Shown here: in pieces, positions 34,741 to 44,235 of the stretch | Numbering within the stretch: position 1 is the stretch's first letter | Layout: every line of letters begins with the position of its first letter | Made by a program: the position numbers and the translations under genes | Notes under the pieces: model-generated | The model's input: the letters and a program-made list of their open reading frames with translations, nothing else | What the model was told of the DNA's origin: nothing | The model's database searches: none | Origin: JAWKOK01 sp963848115 | Lineage (GTDB): Bacteria; Chloroflexota; Anaerolineae; Caldilineales; Caldilineaceae | Direction of reading: 5' to 3' | Assembly: GCA_963848115.1 (NCBI GenBank) | Contig: CAWKCP010000047.1 | Span: 86,184 to 150,183 of the forward strand | Length of the DNA stretch: 64,000 bases

Positions 34741-36057
34741 TCACCCACTCACCCCTTCACCATTATCAGGTGGCATGACCAACACCTTATCGACACGGCG
34801 ACCATCCATGTCGACGATTTCTATGCGGTAATCGGCACAGACACAGTGATCTCCTGTCGCGGGAACGCGTCCAAGGAGAGCCATTACCAGGCCGCCGACG
34901 GTCTGATACCGTCCTCCTGCCTGCTCCTGCGTGTTGATGCCCAGGAGATCTTCAAACTCATCAACCGGAAGCATTCCGTCGATAAGCCAGGAACCGTCGT
35001 CACGCTGCACAATCTCGCCTTCGTGAGGTTCAGTGTGGCTGGGCATATCGCCGACAATCTCCTCGACGATGTCATTGACCGTGAGCAGCCCCATCAGCCC
35101 GCCGAACTCATCAATGACCAGCGCCATCTTGGTCTGCGTCTCGCGGAAGCGTTCCAGCATATCCAGCGCACCTGTGCTTTCCGGGACAAAGAGTGCGGGC
35201 TGCATGACATCCTCGATGACGACCTGGTTGCCGGTTAGATAGCGAGCAATCAGATCCTTGACCTGAACCATTCCCAAGACATTGTCCAACGTGGCATTGA
35301 TCACCGGATAGCGTGAATAGCCGGACTCGATTACCCGGTTGCGTACTGCATCGGCGTTCTCACTGATGTCGATACAGACCATTTCGATCCTCGGCGTCAT
35401 CACGGAAGCAACCGTACGATCACTTAGACGGAAGAGTTGATCGACGATCTCCTCTTCGATGGGCTCAAATACGCCGAGGGATGCTCCTTCCTGAATCAAC
35501 AGCCGAACTTCGTCATCGCTTACATCAGGAGCGTCGGCGCCCGAGACATGGATGAGCTTCAGAACAGCATCGGTAGAGCGGGTCAACAGACGGACCAGAG
35601 GCGCAGCCAGGTGTGACAGTCTCCTCATGGGCAGGGCGATGCGGGAGGCAATTTGATCGGCGAAGCTGAGTCCGATTCGTTTGGGCGCAAGTTCACCCAG
35701 CACGAGCGACAAGTAGGTGATGACGGCCACCACGACCAGCACGCTCAACGTATCGCTGTAGGGAGCAAGCAGATCGAACCGGGCAATCCAGTCGGACAAG
35801 TGCGAGGCAATGGTCGCACCGCCGAACGCACCCACGAGGATGCCGACCAGCGTAATGCCGATCTGAACGGTGGAAAGGAAGTTGGCCGGCGCCTCCGCCA
35901 GTTCTATCGCTGCCTTTGCCCCGGCATCGCCCTCGTCAGCACGATGCTGGAGCCGTGCCTTGCGCGCCGAGACAACCGCAATTTCCGACATGGCCAGCGC
36001 GCCGTTGATGAGAATCAGCAGCAGAATGATGATGATCTCTGCACTTACCACAGCCAT
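34741..36057 (-). CDS. CNNM/CorC-type membrane protein with CBS domains (HlyC/CorC family)
   Basis: A 438-residue protein with an N-terminal DUF21 membrane domain of about four helices (residues 1-190), a CBS pair (VMTPRIEMVCIDI ... VEDVM-like second copy, about 205-335), and a C-terminal CorC_HlyC domain (about 350-430). Family members act in magnesium or cobalt efflux and resistance. The first motif after the membrane domain, LGELAPKRI, is typical. No partner gene is nearby. Confidence 0.92.
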   Translation of the reverse strand: MAVVSAEIIIILLLILINGALAMSEIAVVSARKARLQHRADEGDAGAKAAIELAEAPANFLSTVQIGITLVGILVGAFGGATIASHLSDWIARFDLLAPYSDTLSVLVVVAVITYLSLVLGELAPKRIGLSFADQIASRIALPMRRLSHLAAPLVRLLTRSTDAVLKLIHVSGADAPDVSDDEVRLLIQEGASLGVFEPIEEEIVDQLFRLSDRTVASVMTPRIEMVCIDISENADAVRNRVIESGYSRYPVINATLDNVLGMVQVKDLIARYLTGNQVVIEDVMQPALFVPESTGALDMLERFRETQTKMALVIDEFGGLMGLLTVNDIVEEIVGDMPSHTEPHEGEIVQRDDGSWLIDGMLPVDEFEDLLGINTQEQAGGRYQTVGGLVMALLGRVPATGDHCVCADYRIEIVDMDGRRVDKVLVMPPDNGEGVSG

Positions 36058-36087
36058 TGGCCTTGCCCTCTTGCCTTAGATGAGTTC

Positions 36088-36149
36088 ACCGCAAAAAGCC
36101 TTTTACGCCACAGATTTACACAGATGAAAAGAGGAAAAGACACAGATAG
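36088..36149. repeat. Intergenic 'CCGCAAAAAGCC...CACAGAT' repeat
   Basis: Reads CACCGCAAAAAGCC, then CGCCACAGATTTACACAGATG and a further ACACAGATAG. It is one of six related copies in the window and lies between the CNNM and EamA genes. Confidence 0.75.
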
Positions 36150-36180
36150 TACAAAGGTTCGACGAACTTCCGGGAACCGG

Positions 36181-37131
36181 CTAGACACTCTTTCCCGGTC
36201 GGAATATCGGACTATGCTGGGTCGTCTGGACAGGAACTGATGCCAAAGCCGGTCGGGGCGTCCGATTGATTAGGTAGACACCGCCGCTGATTAAGACTAC
36301 GCCAATGAGCATACCCCAGGTGACGATTTCCCCCAACAGCAGTACGCCAAATGTGGTGGCGACGACCGGTATCAGATAGGCAGTGAGAGAAAAGGCCGTG
36401 GCCCCAAAACGACGCGTGATGTAGAAGGCTGTGAACTGTCCGGCGAGCGCGCCAATCAAGGCGGCGTAGAGCAGAGATAGATAGCCAATCGGTGTGACAT
36501 CGCCAAACGAGAAGTCACCGACCAGGAGGGCCAGGAGTAAGGTGATCATCGTGCCGACCAGCAATCGGATTCCCGTGACCGCAACTGGGTCCATCTCACG
36601 CATACGGCGTCGCACAAAGATGGCATTGCCCACATCGGAACTGAGCCCGATCATGATCAGCACGAAGCCCAGCGAGCTGGCTTTGCCTACGTCAGCCAGG
36701 CCGCTCTCACCGCGCAGGACCAAAAAGAGCGAGCCTGATAGCGCCAAAACAACGCCGGCGACTTTGTTACGGGTCATCTTTTCATCGGGCAGAAAGAGAT
36801 GTGCGGCGACGACCATCAGGGCGGGCGTGGTGGTCACAAAGATGCTGGTCACCCCGCTGGACTGATATTGCAACGAGAGGATGAAGAGCGTCATAGGGAT
36901 GGAGACCCCAATGATCCCGCTGAAAGCGGCATGCCCCCACAGGTTCAGATCGGTGGGCCAGACACGTTTCTGCCATAGGAAGATCAGAACGAAGAAGAAG
37001 GTAGCGATTGCCAACCGCAGGGCGATGAAGACGTAGGGGTCAAAATCGTCAATGCCAAAGCGACTGGCTACAATGTTGGTGCCCCAAAAGAGGCTGAGCA
37101 ATCCGACGAACGGTAGGGCTTTGGTGTGCAT
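36181..37131 (-). CDS. EamA-family (DMT superfamily) transporter
   Basis: A 316-residue protein with ten predicted transmembrane helices arranged as two EamA repeats (about residues 5-140 and 150-290). It starts MHTKALPFVGLLSLFWGTNIVASRFG; the second repeat has AALIGALAGQFTAFYITRRFG and LGEIVTWGMLIGVVLISGGVYL. Such proteins export amino acids, metabolites or drugs, but the substrate is not predictable. The gene stands alone. Confidence 0.92.
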   Translation of the reverse strand: MHTKALPFVGLLSLFWGTNIVASRFGIDDFDPYVFIALRLAIATFFFVLIFLWQKRVWPTDLNLWGHAAFSGIIGVSIPMTLFILSLQYQSSGVTSIFVTTTPALMVVAAHLFLPDEKMTRNKVAGVVLALSGSLFLVLRGESGLADVGKASSLGFVLIMIGLSSDVGNAIFVRRRMREMDPVAVTGIRLLVGTMITLLLALLVGDFSFGDVTPIGYLSLLYAALIGALAGQFTAFYITRRFGATAFSLTAYLIPVVATTFGVLLLGEIVTWGMLIGVVLISGGVYLINRTPRPALASVPVQTTQHSPIFRPGKSV

Positions 37132-37231
37132 AGGCGCTGATGGGCACTCATTTCTCTTCTAGACGGACAGGGTCAAAGATCAAGGGATATGAATCCCCAG
37201 TGCAACCCTATCATTATACGCCACGACCGCT

Positions 37232-37323
37232 CTACTCAATAAGCTGCACCCGATGCCCCGTCGGTCCACTGACAAACCAAGGCACCACTTAAGTCAAGAA
37301 TGCCCAAAAGTGGGGTGAGTCAT
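37232..37323 (-). pseudogene. Collapsed VOC/glyoxalase-family gene
   Basis: A strong ribosome site (AAAGGAGG) and ATG at 37321-37323 give MTHPTFGHS then a stop. Just downstream in another frame lies VPWFVSGPTGHRVQLIE and a TAG at 37232-37234, the usual C-terminus of VOC metalloenzymes. The start and end of such a gene are therefore kept and about 100 codons between them are lost. This is a deletion remnant. Confidence 0.55.
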
Positions 37324-37454
37324 GTTTTCCTCCTTTCATCGAAACGCTACTCAGTTCTACATCATTGCTGACCCTATAGTCTATTGTGGGGTGCACATCC
37401 CATACGCATCAAGGTAAGGGTTATGTTAAACCCTTCGCCTGGTCAAACCGGCGT

Positions 37455-37530
37455 GCAGCAACGGCTGAAGCTGGCTGCTAAGAGCAAAAAGCCGCCTCAG
37501 CGGCTGAGATCAAGCGCCCTCAGGCGCTTT
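37455..37530 (+). repeat. REP-like palindromic repeat (copy 1)
   Basis: Contains CGGCTGAAGCTGGCTGCTAA, AAAAGCCGCCTCAGCGGCTG and CAAGCGCCCTCAGGCGCTT, that is, two small hairpins in a row. It is roughly 80% identical to the reverse complement of 47170-47250. It lies in the 37132-37714 stretch, which otherwise holds only the VOC remnant and the inverted repeat at 37619-37682. Confidence 0.75.
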
Positions 37531-37618
37531 TCGATGGTAGCGTCGGAATTCATCCCTGCCGAAACCGACGGCAACGCGAGACGTAACACTTAGCTTGATG
37601 CCTATGGGTGCGCCTCCC

Positions 37619-37682
37619 GACCTCCGGGAGTTGTCTACAGAACCCTGCCCTAAATGCCATTTGTGGACACTTCCCGGAGGTC
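37619..37682. repeat. 64-bp element with 20-bp inverted ends
   Basis: GACCTCCGGGAGTTGTCTAC (37619-37638) faces GTGGACACTTCCCGGAGGTC (37663-37682); 17 of 20 positions pair. It lies 32 bp after the SDR stop and may serve as its terminator. Confidence 0.6.
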
Positions 37683-37714
37683 TAGCCCCACGATTCCGCA
37701 GAGAATCTCATTGC

Positions 37715-38482
37715 CTACCACAAGGTGTACCCGCCATCGACGACCAGATCATGGCCGGTGACGTAGGCGGAGGCCGCTGATGCCAGAAAAACTGCTGCAC
37801 CCACCAGATCGTCGGGCGTGGCCAGCCTGCCCATGGGCGTATTGGCAGCCCAGATCGGCCCCATCTCCGGCAGAGCTTTCTGGGTCATTGGCGTAACCGT
37901 GTGGCCGGGGCTGAGCGTGTTGACGCGCACGCCCCGGTCCGCCCACTCTGCCGCGCACGAGCGCGAGTACTGGATGACACCGGCTTTGGCCGCGTTGTAG
38001 TGGGAATGCAGCTGCGGACGGTTGACGATGCGACCGGACATGGAGGCGACGTTGATGATCGAGCCGCTGCCGCGTGCCAGCATGGCCTGGCCCTCTTGAC
38101 GGGTGCAGAGGTAGATGCCCTTGAGGTCGACGCCTAGCACAGCGTCCCAAGCATCTTCGGTCAGTTCCTCGGCGCGGCTGCGGTTGGCGATGCCCGCGCT
38201 GTTCACGGCCACATCCAGGTGACTCCAGGCCGAGATCGCCGTGTCGACCATCTGCGCGACCTGGTCAGCCACCGTCACATCTACTTGAATCGCCAGCGAG
38301 CGAACGCCGAGCGCCGCCAGATCTGCGGCGGTCTGCTGGGCTGTCGCAAGATTGAAATCGGCCACAGCCACGTCGGCCCCGGCTTCGGCCAGTGCATGGG
38401 CCAAGGCAGCGCCGATACCACTCCCACCGCCTGTGACCAGGGCAGTTCGGGTGTTGAGAGAAAAACGTTCGAGAATTGCCAT
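37715..38482 (-). CDS. SDR-family oxidoreductase
   Basis: A 255-residue classical short-chain dehydrogenase. It has the cofactor motif TGGGSGIGAALA (near residue 18), NSAGIAN, the catalytic Ser in INVASMSG and the Tyr/Lys in YNAAKAG, and ends GHDLVVDGGYTLW. The Asp after the second strand (VADFN) suggests NAD(H). Gluconate, sugar-alcohol and similar dehydrogenases are closest in character, but the substrate is unknown. Confidence 0.92.
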   Translation of the reverse strand: MAILERFSLNTRTALVTGGGSGIGAALAHALAEAGADVAVADFNLATAQQTAADLAALGVRSLAIQVDVTVADQVAQMVDTAISAWSHLDVAVNSAGIANRSRAEELTEDAWDAVLGVDLKGIYLCTRQEGQAMLARGSGSIINVASMSGRIVNRPQLHSHYNAAKAGVIQYSRSCAAEWADRGVRVNTLSPGHTVTPMTQKALPEMGPIWAANTPMGRLATPDDLVGAAVFLASAASAYVTGHDLVVDGGYTLW

Positions 38483-38951
38483 GTCGAGACCCCATATCTG
38501 ATCTGTTGCGGCTGTGCTGTCTCAGGCCGTTCCAAGGTATCCGCTCAATATTTCGGGGAACATCTTCCAGAAAGGTGGACTTCACTCAAGGAGCGCCTCC
38601 GAAGAACCTTCCTGGAAGATCTCAGCCAGTCAAGTATTGAGAAGACACCCAAAAACGAAAACAGGAATCAGCCGAGAGCGGGACTAGTGTGAGGAAAACA
38701 TGCCGCCAGTGTAGCATATTCTCAGGTCGGCTTCAACGGGTGCCCAGATACTTGGTGCATTTCACGCTGGGGGCGAGATCGTACGTGCCGGGGACGGTCG
38801 TCCATTTCGGCCATACAGAGCGTCAGTGGACTTTCCCCAGCACGTTTTGCCCCAACACTGATACACCCCCCAGAACCTTGGGAAGTCGTTCTTGGATTCG
38901 AACTACACGTGGGGACATCGAAATTTGACGGCAGTGATATGGTGAGTGGAC
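38483..38951. other. Gene-free stretch with two small repeats
   Basis: No gene is supported. An inverted repeat (38562-38576 with 38606-38620, ATCTTCCAG...CTGGAAGAT) lies upstream of the SDR gene. A GTGCCGGGGACGGTCG unit at 38785-38800 repeats the hairpin arm found at 50511-50571. Confidence 0.55.
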
Positions 38952-39641
38952 CTATCGGAGCTCGTTTTCGACCGTCAATTCGATCACCCGGTCGAACCGA
39001 TATCCACGAATCAACTCGGTACGATGGGTCATCAATACGATTGTATGATCCCCCCCGGCAGCCATGACCGCATCCATCACCCGGACCGCCGTGACCGGAT
39101 CGAGATTGGTCGTGATTTCGTCCAGCAGCCAGATGGGCGCATCCTTGAGCAACATGCGCGCCAGCGCCAGGCGCTGGCGCTCGCCGCCGCTGAGCAATGC
39201 GCTGCCTTCGCCGACATCAGTGTCATAGCCGTCGGGCAACGTCATGATGAACTCGTGGACCTGCACGATACGGGCCGCGGCTTCGATCTCAGCGTCGCAA
39301 GCGTTCTTATCGCCGATGCGGATGTTCTCGCGGATGGTGGTGTTGAACAGATGCTCTACCAGCCGCCGGCGCAGATCCTGCTTCACGCCGATGGCGACGT
39401 TTGTCGCCGCCACGTGGATGCCGACCTGGTTGAGGGCGCGCAGTCCGATGACGGCGATCAACAGAATGAAAAGATCGCCGATCTGATCCCTGGTCGAGCC
39501 CTCCAGAAACAAATTGCTGATAGCGCGGCTCAACAACGACGCCTGCCCGATAATCAACAGACCGCCCAACAGACTCAAGCTCACAGTGACGGCAAAGGCA
39601 AGGCGGGCAAGGCGCGTTTCGCCGAGAAGTCGTCGATCCAT
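38952..39641 (-). pseudogene. cydD-cydC deletion chimera (cytochrome bd assembly exporter)
   Basis: The first 95 or so residues are the start of a CydD-type ABC membrane domain (LLGGLLIIGQASLLSRAISN). The sequence then jumps inside the shared HLFN codons (39342-39353) to the second half of a CydC-type ATPase domain (TTIRENIRIG), with signature LSGGERQR and Walker B IWLLDEITTNLD. Walker A, most membrane helices and the whole second protein are missing. Such a protein could not hydrolyse ATP. Intact CydDC exports glutathione/cysteine for cytochrome bd assembly. The microhomology suggests a real deletion, though an assembly collapse is possible. Confidence 0.8.
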
Positions 39642-39821
39642 GGAGGGCTGCTGCATGCTCCTTGCTGCGTGATGGGAGGAATGCCTCACCCGGCCGTGGC
39701 GCTAGATGCGCCGTGGCTGTCCCTCTCCACCGGGTGAAGAGGGACGCATAGTCTTCGTTCTGGAGGTGGGGCAAGGCAAGGCGAACGGGGTGGCAAATCG
39801 GCCTATGTCAGCACCCGATGC

Positions 39822-40843
39822 CTAATACTCCAGATGACTGTCCACCGTGACCCGCTGGCGGAAGACCCAGTAGCTCCGGCCCTGGTAGACCAGCAAAATC
39901 GGGACGAAGACCAGGGCGACGATGGTCATGATGCGCAGCGTGTATGGACTGGACGACACGTTGTAGATGGTCAGGTCAAACTGGCTGCCCAGCGACGAGG
40001 GCATCACCCGCGGGAAGAGGCCGCCGAAGAGAAAGGCGACCGTGCCGATCAACGTCAGCGTCGTGCCGATGAACGCTCGGCCATAGCGGCGTTGCCGGAT
40101 CATCCAACCGACCGCAAGCAGCACGCGAAAACGGCCAGACCGAGGCCGATGGTCTGGACGAGATTAAAGCCGACGAACAGATCGGTTTGCACGGTGCTGT
40201 AGCCGATGAAAGCCATGACCAGCAACAGTGCCGGCATCCACAGCCGCATCAACAGAGCGTTGACTCGGTTCAGAATCTCATCATCCGTCTTGAGGCTTAG
40301 AAAGAGCGCTCCATGCAACGTGAAGAGCACGGTTGTGACCAGACCGCCCAGTAACGCGTACGGGTTCAGGAGCGTGAAGAGCGTGCCGACGTAGGTCATG
40401 GATGCGTCGATGGGCACGCCGCGCACGGTGTTGGCAAAGGCGACGCCCCAGAGCAATGCGGGCAGCAGGCTGCCGACGAAGATCGCCGCGTCCCACGTCT
40501 GGCGCCAGCGTGTGCTCTCGGTCTTGCTGCGGAACTCGAAGGCCACGCCGCGCACGATCAGGCCAAAGAGGATCAGGAAGAGCGCCAGATAGAAGCCGCT
40601 GAACAACGTGGCATACCAGTTGGGGAAGGCAGCGAACATGGCGCCGCCTGCGGTGATCAGCCAGACTTCGTTGCCGTCCCAGTGCGGGCCGATGGTATTG
40701 ATGACGAGACGTCGTTCGCGGTCGGATTTGGCCACAATGGGTAGCAAAATGCCGACGCCGTAGTCAAAGCCTTCCAAGACGAAGAAGCCTGTGAAGAGTA
40801 CCACGATAAGGACAAACCAAATAGAATTCAGGTCAAGCGGCAT
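39822..40843 (-). pseudogene. cydB: Cytochrome bd oxidase subunit II, frameshifted
   Basis: Two frames together give a 340-residue CydB if one G is restored near 40124 (GC[G]GTGCTG). The first frame begins MPLDLNSIWFVLI with AGGAGA six bases upstream and holds LEGFDYGVGIL and IGPHWDGNEVWL. The second holds GLFPRVMPSS and NVSSSPYTLRIM near the C-terminus. No cydA is found upstream, where a repeat and a divergent gene lie instead. With the cydDC chimera downstream, the bd oxidase locus seems decayed or badly assembled. Confidence 0.85.
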
Positions 40844-40881
40844 GGTTTTCTCCTGTGCTTTCAATGTGGTGGGCGCCAATT

Positions 40882-40949
40882 GTCATTCCGAAGCGCAGCG
40901 AGGAATCTTGGCTTGGCCCCCTTGAGATTCTTCGCTGCGCTCGGAATGA
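40882..40949. repeat. Dispersed inverted repeat, 'GTCATTCCGA' family
   Basis: CATTCCGAAGCGCAGCGAGG (40884-40903 onward to AATCT) faces AGATTCTTCGCTGCGCTCGG then AATG (40925-40948). It lies immediately upstream of cydB, where cydA would be expected. Confidence 0.8.
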
Positions 40950-41084
40950 AAGTCGGCGTTCTTGAGATCGGAGCCTTCGTTCGCTATACTGTGAACAACT
41001 GGATTGTGGATGAATATACCCTTTTCAGTTGCTTCTGAGACCCCTTCGGGCCGAAGAGATCAACCCATCGAAGGAGACCGCACC

Positions 41085-42300
41085 ATGAATAACCTGAGGC
41101 CGTACACGATCGAGGAACCGGCACGCCAACTACCGGTCGATGCAAGCTATGACGTGCTCGTCGCCGGCGGCGGCATTGCCGGCGTGGCAGCTGCGGTCGC
41201 GGCCGCACGCCAGGGTACATCAGTCTGCCTACTGGAGAAATCTTGTGCGTTGGGCGGGCTGGCAACCCTGGGCAACGTCACCGTCTGGCTACCGCTCTGC
41301 GACGGCATGGGCCGCCAGGTCAGCGCCGGTCTGGCTGAGGAGATGCTCAAGCTATCGGTGGCCGATCTGACTGAAGACAATCGGCAGGCGCGCTTCATCG
41401 GCGTCCCGGACGCCTGGCTGCCGGACGGGGATCCAAAAGCGCGTCGGGAGAAGCGCTATCGGGTCCAGTTCAATCCCTCGTCCTATCTTCTGGCGCTCGA
41501 ACGCTGGGTCGTCGAGAACGGCGTCAAGATCCTGTATGACACGCGCATCTGTGCCGTGCAGCGAGTCGACAATCGTATCACCCACCTGATCGTCGAAAAC
41601 AAGAGCGGGCGCTCAGCCATTGCCTGCCGGGCCGTGGTCGATGCCACCGGGGATGCCGACGTCTGCTTCCTGGCCGGCGAGCAGACCGAGTCGCTCGACA
41701 CCAACGTACTCTGCGGCTGGTTCTATCACCTCGACAACGACGGCCTGCACCTGCATGCGGCCTCCAAACCCTTCAGCCCGTACGCCGACCGTGAAGGCGC
41801 CGAAGGCCCCTTCTTCCGCGGCGATGACGCAGAGGAGGTCACCGAACACCTGTTGCAGTCACGCGCTTGGATGCGGAAGAAGCTGGCCGAGTACCGGGTG
41901 CGCCACCCCGACCAGGCAGTACAAATCGTGACTCCGCCGACCATTCCTACCCTTCGCATGACACGCCGGCTCGTCGGTGCTATCTCGCTGGGCGAACGCC
42001 ACGACCATCATATCTTCGAGGACACCGTCGGTCTGACGGGCGATTGGCGCAAGCGCGGCCCGGTCTACGCCTTTCCGCTGCGCACCTGGCCGGCGTGCGC
42101 AACCGCAATCTACTGGCTGCGGGCCGTTGCATCTCCGCCGACACCACCGTCTGGGATGTAGCTGTGCCGTGACCGGCGAGGCTGCGGGCACAGCAGCATC
42201 CATGCTCGCCAGACAGGCGATGGCAAGCCTGGATGCGTTGGCGGTACCGGACTTACAGGATCAGCTTTGCAGCAATGGTGTCATATTGAGAGAGGCTTGA
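41085..42300 (+). pseudogene. FAD-dependent oxidoreductase (FAD_oxidored family) with disrupted C-terminus
   Basis: Starts MNNLRPYTIEEPARQLPV after AAGGAG, with the FAD motif VLVAGGGIAGVAAAVAAARQG, LLEKSCALGGLATLG and VVDATGDADVCFLAG. After YAFPLRT the frame breaks (about 42085, one C missing) and continues in another frame as LAGVRNRNLLAAGRCISADTT then VWDV. It breaks again near 42161-42166, where about a dozen residues are lost, and ends GEAAGTAASMLARQ...ILREA. The C-terminal FAD contacts are therefore split. It may be a dead gene or contain assembly errors. Confidence 0.82.
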
Positions 42301-42326
42301 GTTGTATCAGGTGTTGCCTGGCTGTG

Positions 42327-43313
42327 CTAGCCCCACGCATCACCGAGGTACTTCAACTGTTCGATCATCTGATAGCTCTGACCGCCTTCGTGTTGGTTGT
42401 AGGGCCAGACGCGGATCGCTTTGTCGCCCTCATAGTAGTTGTAGGCGGCATAGACCGTTGAGGGCGGGCAGATGTCATCCATCAGCGCGGTCGAGAAGAG
42501 GGCAGAGGCCGTGGCGCGCGGTGCGAAATTGACGCCGTCGAAGTAGGAGAGCGTATCGAAGACCGTCTCGATCTTGTCTCGATGGGCCTTGCAGTAGCTG
42601 GAGATTTCTCCATAAGGATGGGTGTCGACGATCTCAGTTGCTCGCCGATAGTGGCAGAGAAAGGGCACGTTGGGCATCGCGATGGCCACGGCGTCGTCGA
42701 GCAAGGACGGAGCCAGACCGGCCACGGCTAACGTGATGCCGCCGCCCTGGCTGACGCCGGTGACGGCGATGCGTGACGTATCAACGGCATCGTTGCTCAA
42801 GGCGGCCTCAACAGCCCGAAGAGCGTCGGCGAAGACACGGCGATAGTAGTAGGTCTTCTTGTCCAGGATGCCACGGGTCATGAAGCCGGGGTAGTGGGGG
42901 TTGCCGCCGTCCATCTCCGGATCAGGCGTGTCACCGACGGACCAATTGCTGCCCTGCCCCCGAGTGTCCATGACGAAATGCGCATAGCCGGCCGAAGCCC
43001 AGACCAACTGGTCGATGGGGAAGGCACGACCGCCGCCATAGCCGATGTATTCGACAATGCAGGGCAAGGGAGCCGAGCGTCGGCGAGGTAAGATGAACCA
43101 ACCCTTGATGGGCTGACCGCCATAGCCATTGAAAGTGACATCGTAGGTCTCTACCGTTTGGAGGCCGTAGTCGACCGGCTCAAAGCGGGCATCCAGGCGG
43201 TGTCGTCGCGTCTCGGCCATCGTCTCTGTCCAGAAGCTGTCGAAGTCGGCGGGTTCGGTTCGTTGGGGACGATAGACTTCCAGTTCTTTGGGTGAAAGAT
43301 CAAAGCGGGCCAT
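42327..43313 (-). CDS. Acetyl xylan esterase/cephalosporin-C deacetylase (CE7 family)
   Basis: A 328-residue alpha/beta hydrolase. Motifs of CE7 are all present: MDTRGQGSNW, the nucleophile GVSQGGG, the Asp in MDDICPPST and the His in NQHEGGQ near the end. No signal peptide is visible, so it removes acetyl groups from imported xylo-oligosaccharides or similar small esters in the cytoplasm. AAGGAA precedes the ATG at 43313. Confidence 0.92.
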   Translation of the reverse strand: MARFDLSPKELEVYRPQRTEPADFDSFWTETMAETRRHRLDARFEPVDYGLQTVETYDVTFNGYGGQPIKGWFILPRRRSAPLPCIVEYIGYGGGRAFPIDQLVWASAGYAHFVMDTRGQGSNWSVGDTPDPEMDGGNPHYPGFMTRGILDKKTYYYRRVFADALRAVEAALSNDAVDTSRIAVTGVSQGGGITLAVAGLAPSLLDDAVAIAMPNVPFLCHYRRATEIVDTHPYGEISSYCKAHRDKIETVFDTLSYFDGVNFAPRATASALFSTALMDDICPPSTVYAAYNYYEGDKAIRVWPYNQHEGGQSYQMIEQLKYLGDAWG

Positions 43314-43467
43314 GGCGCGTTCCTTTTGGTCGTCGTAAGTAATCCGTGATTGGTGGGATTGAATGCCAGGGAGGTTCAACAAGATCTCATGTCGTAGAGC
43401 GAGAGACACGGTTTTTCCTCTGTGATCTTCGTACCGCCTCCGTACCTGCTGTGGTGAATCTTGTCAC

Positions 43468-44100
43468 TCACCCACCGTAGCCCAGCAGCAGGGGTTCCCC
43501 CCAGGCAGCCCAGTTCCAGCGACTATCGCCCAGGGCGTCGGTCACAAACTGGATGACCACATCCTGACCGCCCAGGCTGGGCAGATCGATGATGAAGCGT
43601 TCCCAATCGTTGGTCTGTTTGGTCGTGCTCCAGATGCGCATGCCGTTGACGTAGATGCGGAAGGCACAAAGATTCTCGCCTTGCATGAGGGCGCCGTCTC
43701 GGATGCCCACGGCAAAGCGCATGCGCAGGCTGTCGACCTCGGGGGGCACGCGCAGCGAGTATTCGCACACAGCGTTGCCGGTAACCGGCGGATGCTCCCA
43801 GATCGCCTGCTGTTGCACCATATTGCAGCTGGCGACTGCCGTCTTGATCTCCATCATGTCAGGCGAGCGCGTAGCAGCCAACGTGGCAGCCGGGAATCCT
43901 TCCAGAAAATCAAATTGCCAACGCAGCGCCTTGCCTGATTCGGGTTTCGTCTCTTCAGCGAGCAGGTTCTGCCAAAGCTCCTCCTGCCATTTGAGATAGC
44001 TGATGTATTGAGAGAGATGGGTGAGCGATTGTTCACTAAGATCGGAAATGCGCCGTTCAATTGCGTCAATCGTGGCTTTGCGGGCATCAAAATTCGTCAT
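43468..44100 (-). CDS. Hypothetical protein with a lectin-like C-terminal domain
   Basis: A 210-residue protein without a signal peptide. The first 60 residues are helical and charged (ERRISDLSEQSLTHLSQYIS). The rest resembles a beta-sandwich carbohydrate-binding fold with FRIYVNGMRIWST and WERFIIDLPSLGGQDVVIQF. No catalytic residues can be named. It lies between the CE7 esterase and the HNH gene. The family is not recognised. Confidence 0.7.
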   Translation of the reverse strand: MTNFDARKATIDAIERRISDLSEQSLTHLSQYISYLKWQEELWQNLLAEETKPESGKALRWQFDFLEGFPAATLAATRSPDMMEIKTAVASCNMVQQQAIWEHPPVTGNAVCEYSLRVPPEVDSLRMRFAVGIRDGALMQGENLCAFRIYVNGMRIWSTTKQTNDWERFIIDLPSLGGQDVVIQFVTDALGDSRWNWAAWGEPLLLGYGG

Positions 44101-44186
44101 AGGGTTTTGGTCGGTCCGTTCTTTGGACTTTGGTTGAGCAATGGGGGGCCACCACAAGGGTCGCCCGTACACGATATGGCGAAATT

Positions 44187-44209
44187 CGGGCAGGGACAAG
44201 CCCTGCCCG
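44187..44209. terminator. Hairpin between the HNH and hypothetical genes
   Basis: CGGGCAGGG, loop ACAAG, CCCTGCCCG: a perfect 9-bp stem of the 'GGGACAGG' palindrome type. It lies 27 bases after the HNH stop on the minus strand and could end that transcript. There is no T-run. Confidence 0.5.
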
Positions 44210-44235
44210 TACAAGTCGGGTCGCCCGGGATCCAC

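Noticed and set aside
41004..41084. Earlier start of the FAD oxidoreductase
   Set aside because: No ribosome site; AAGGAG lies directly before the ATG at 41085 and family similarity begins there.
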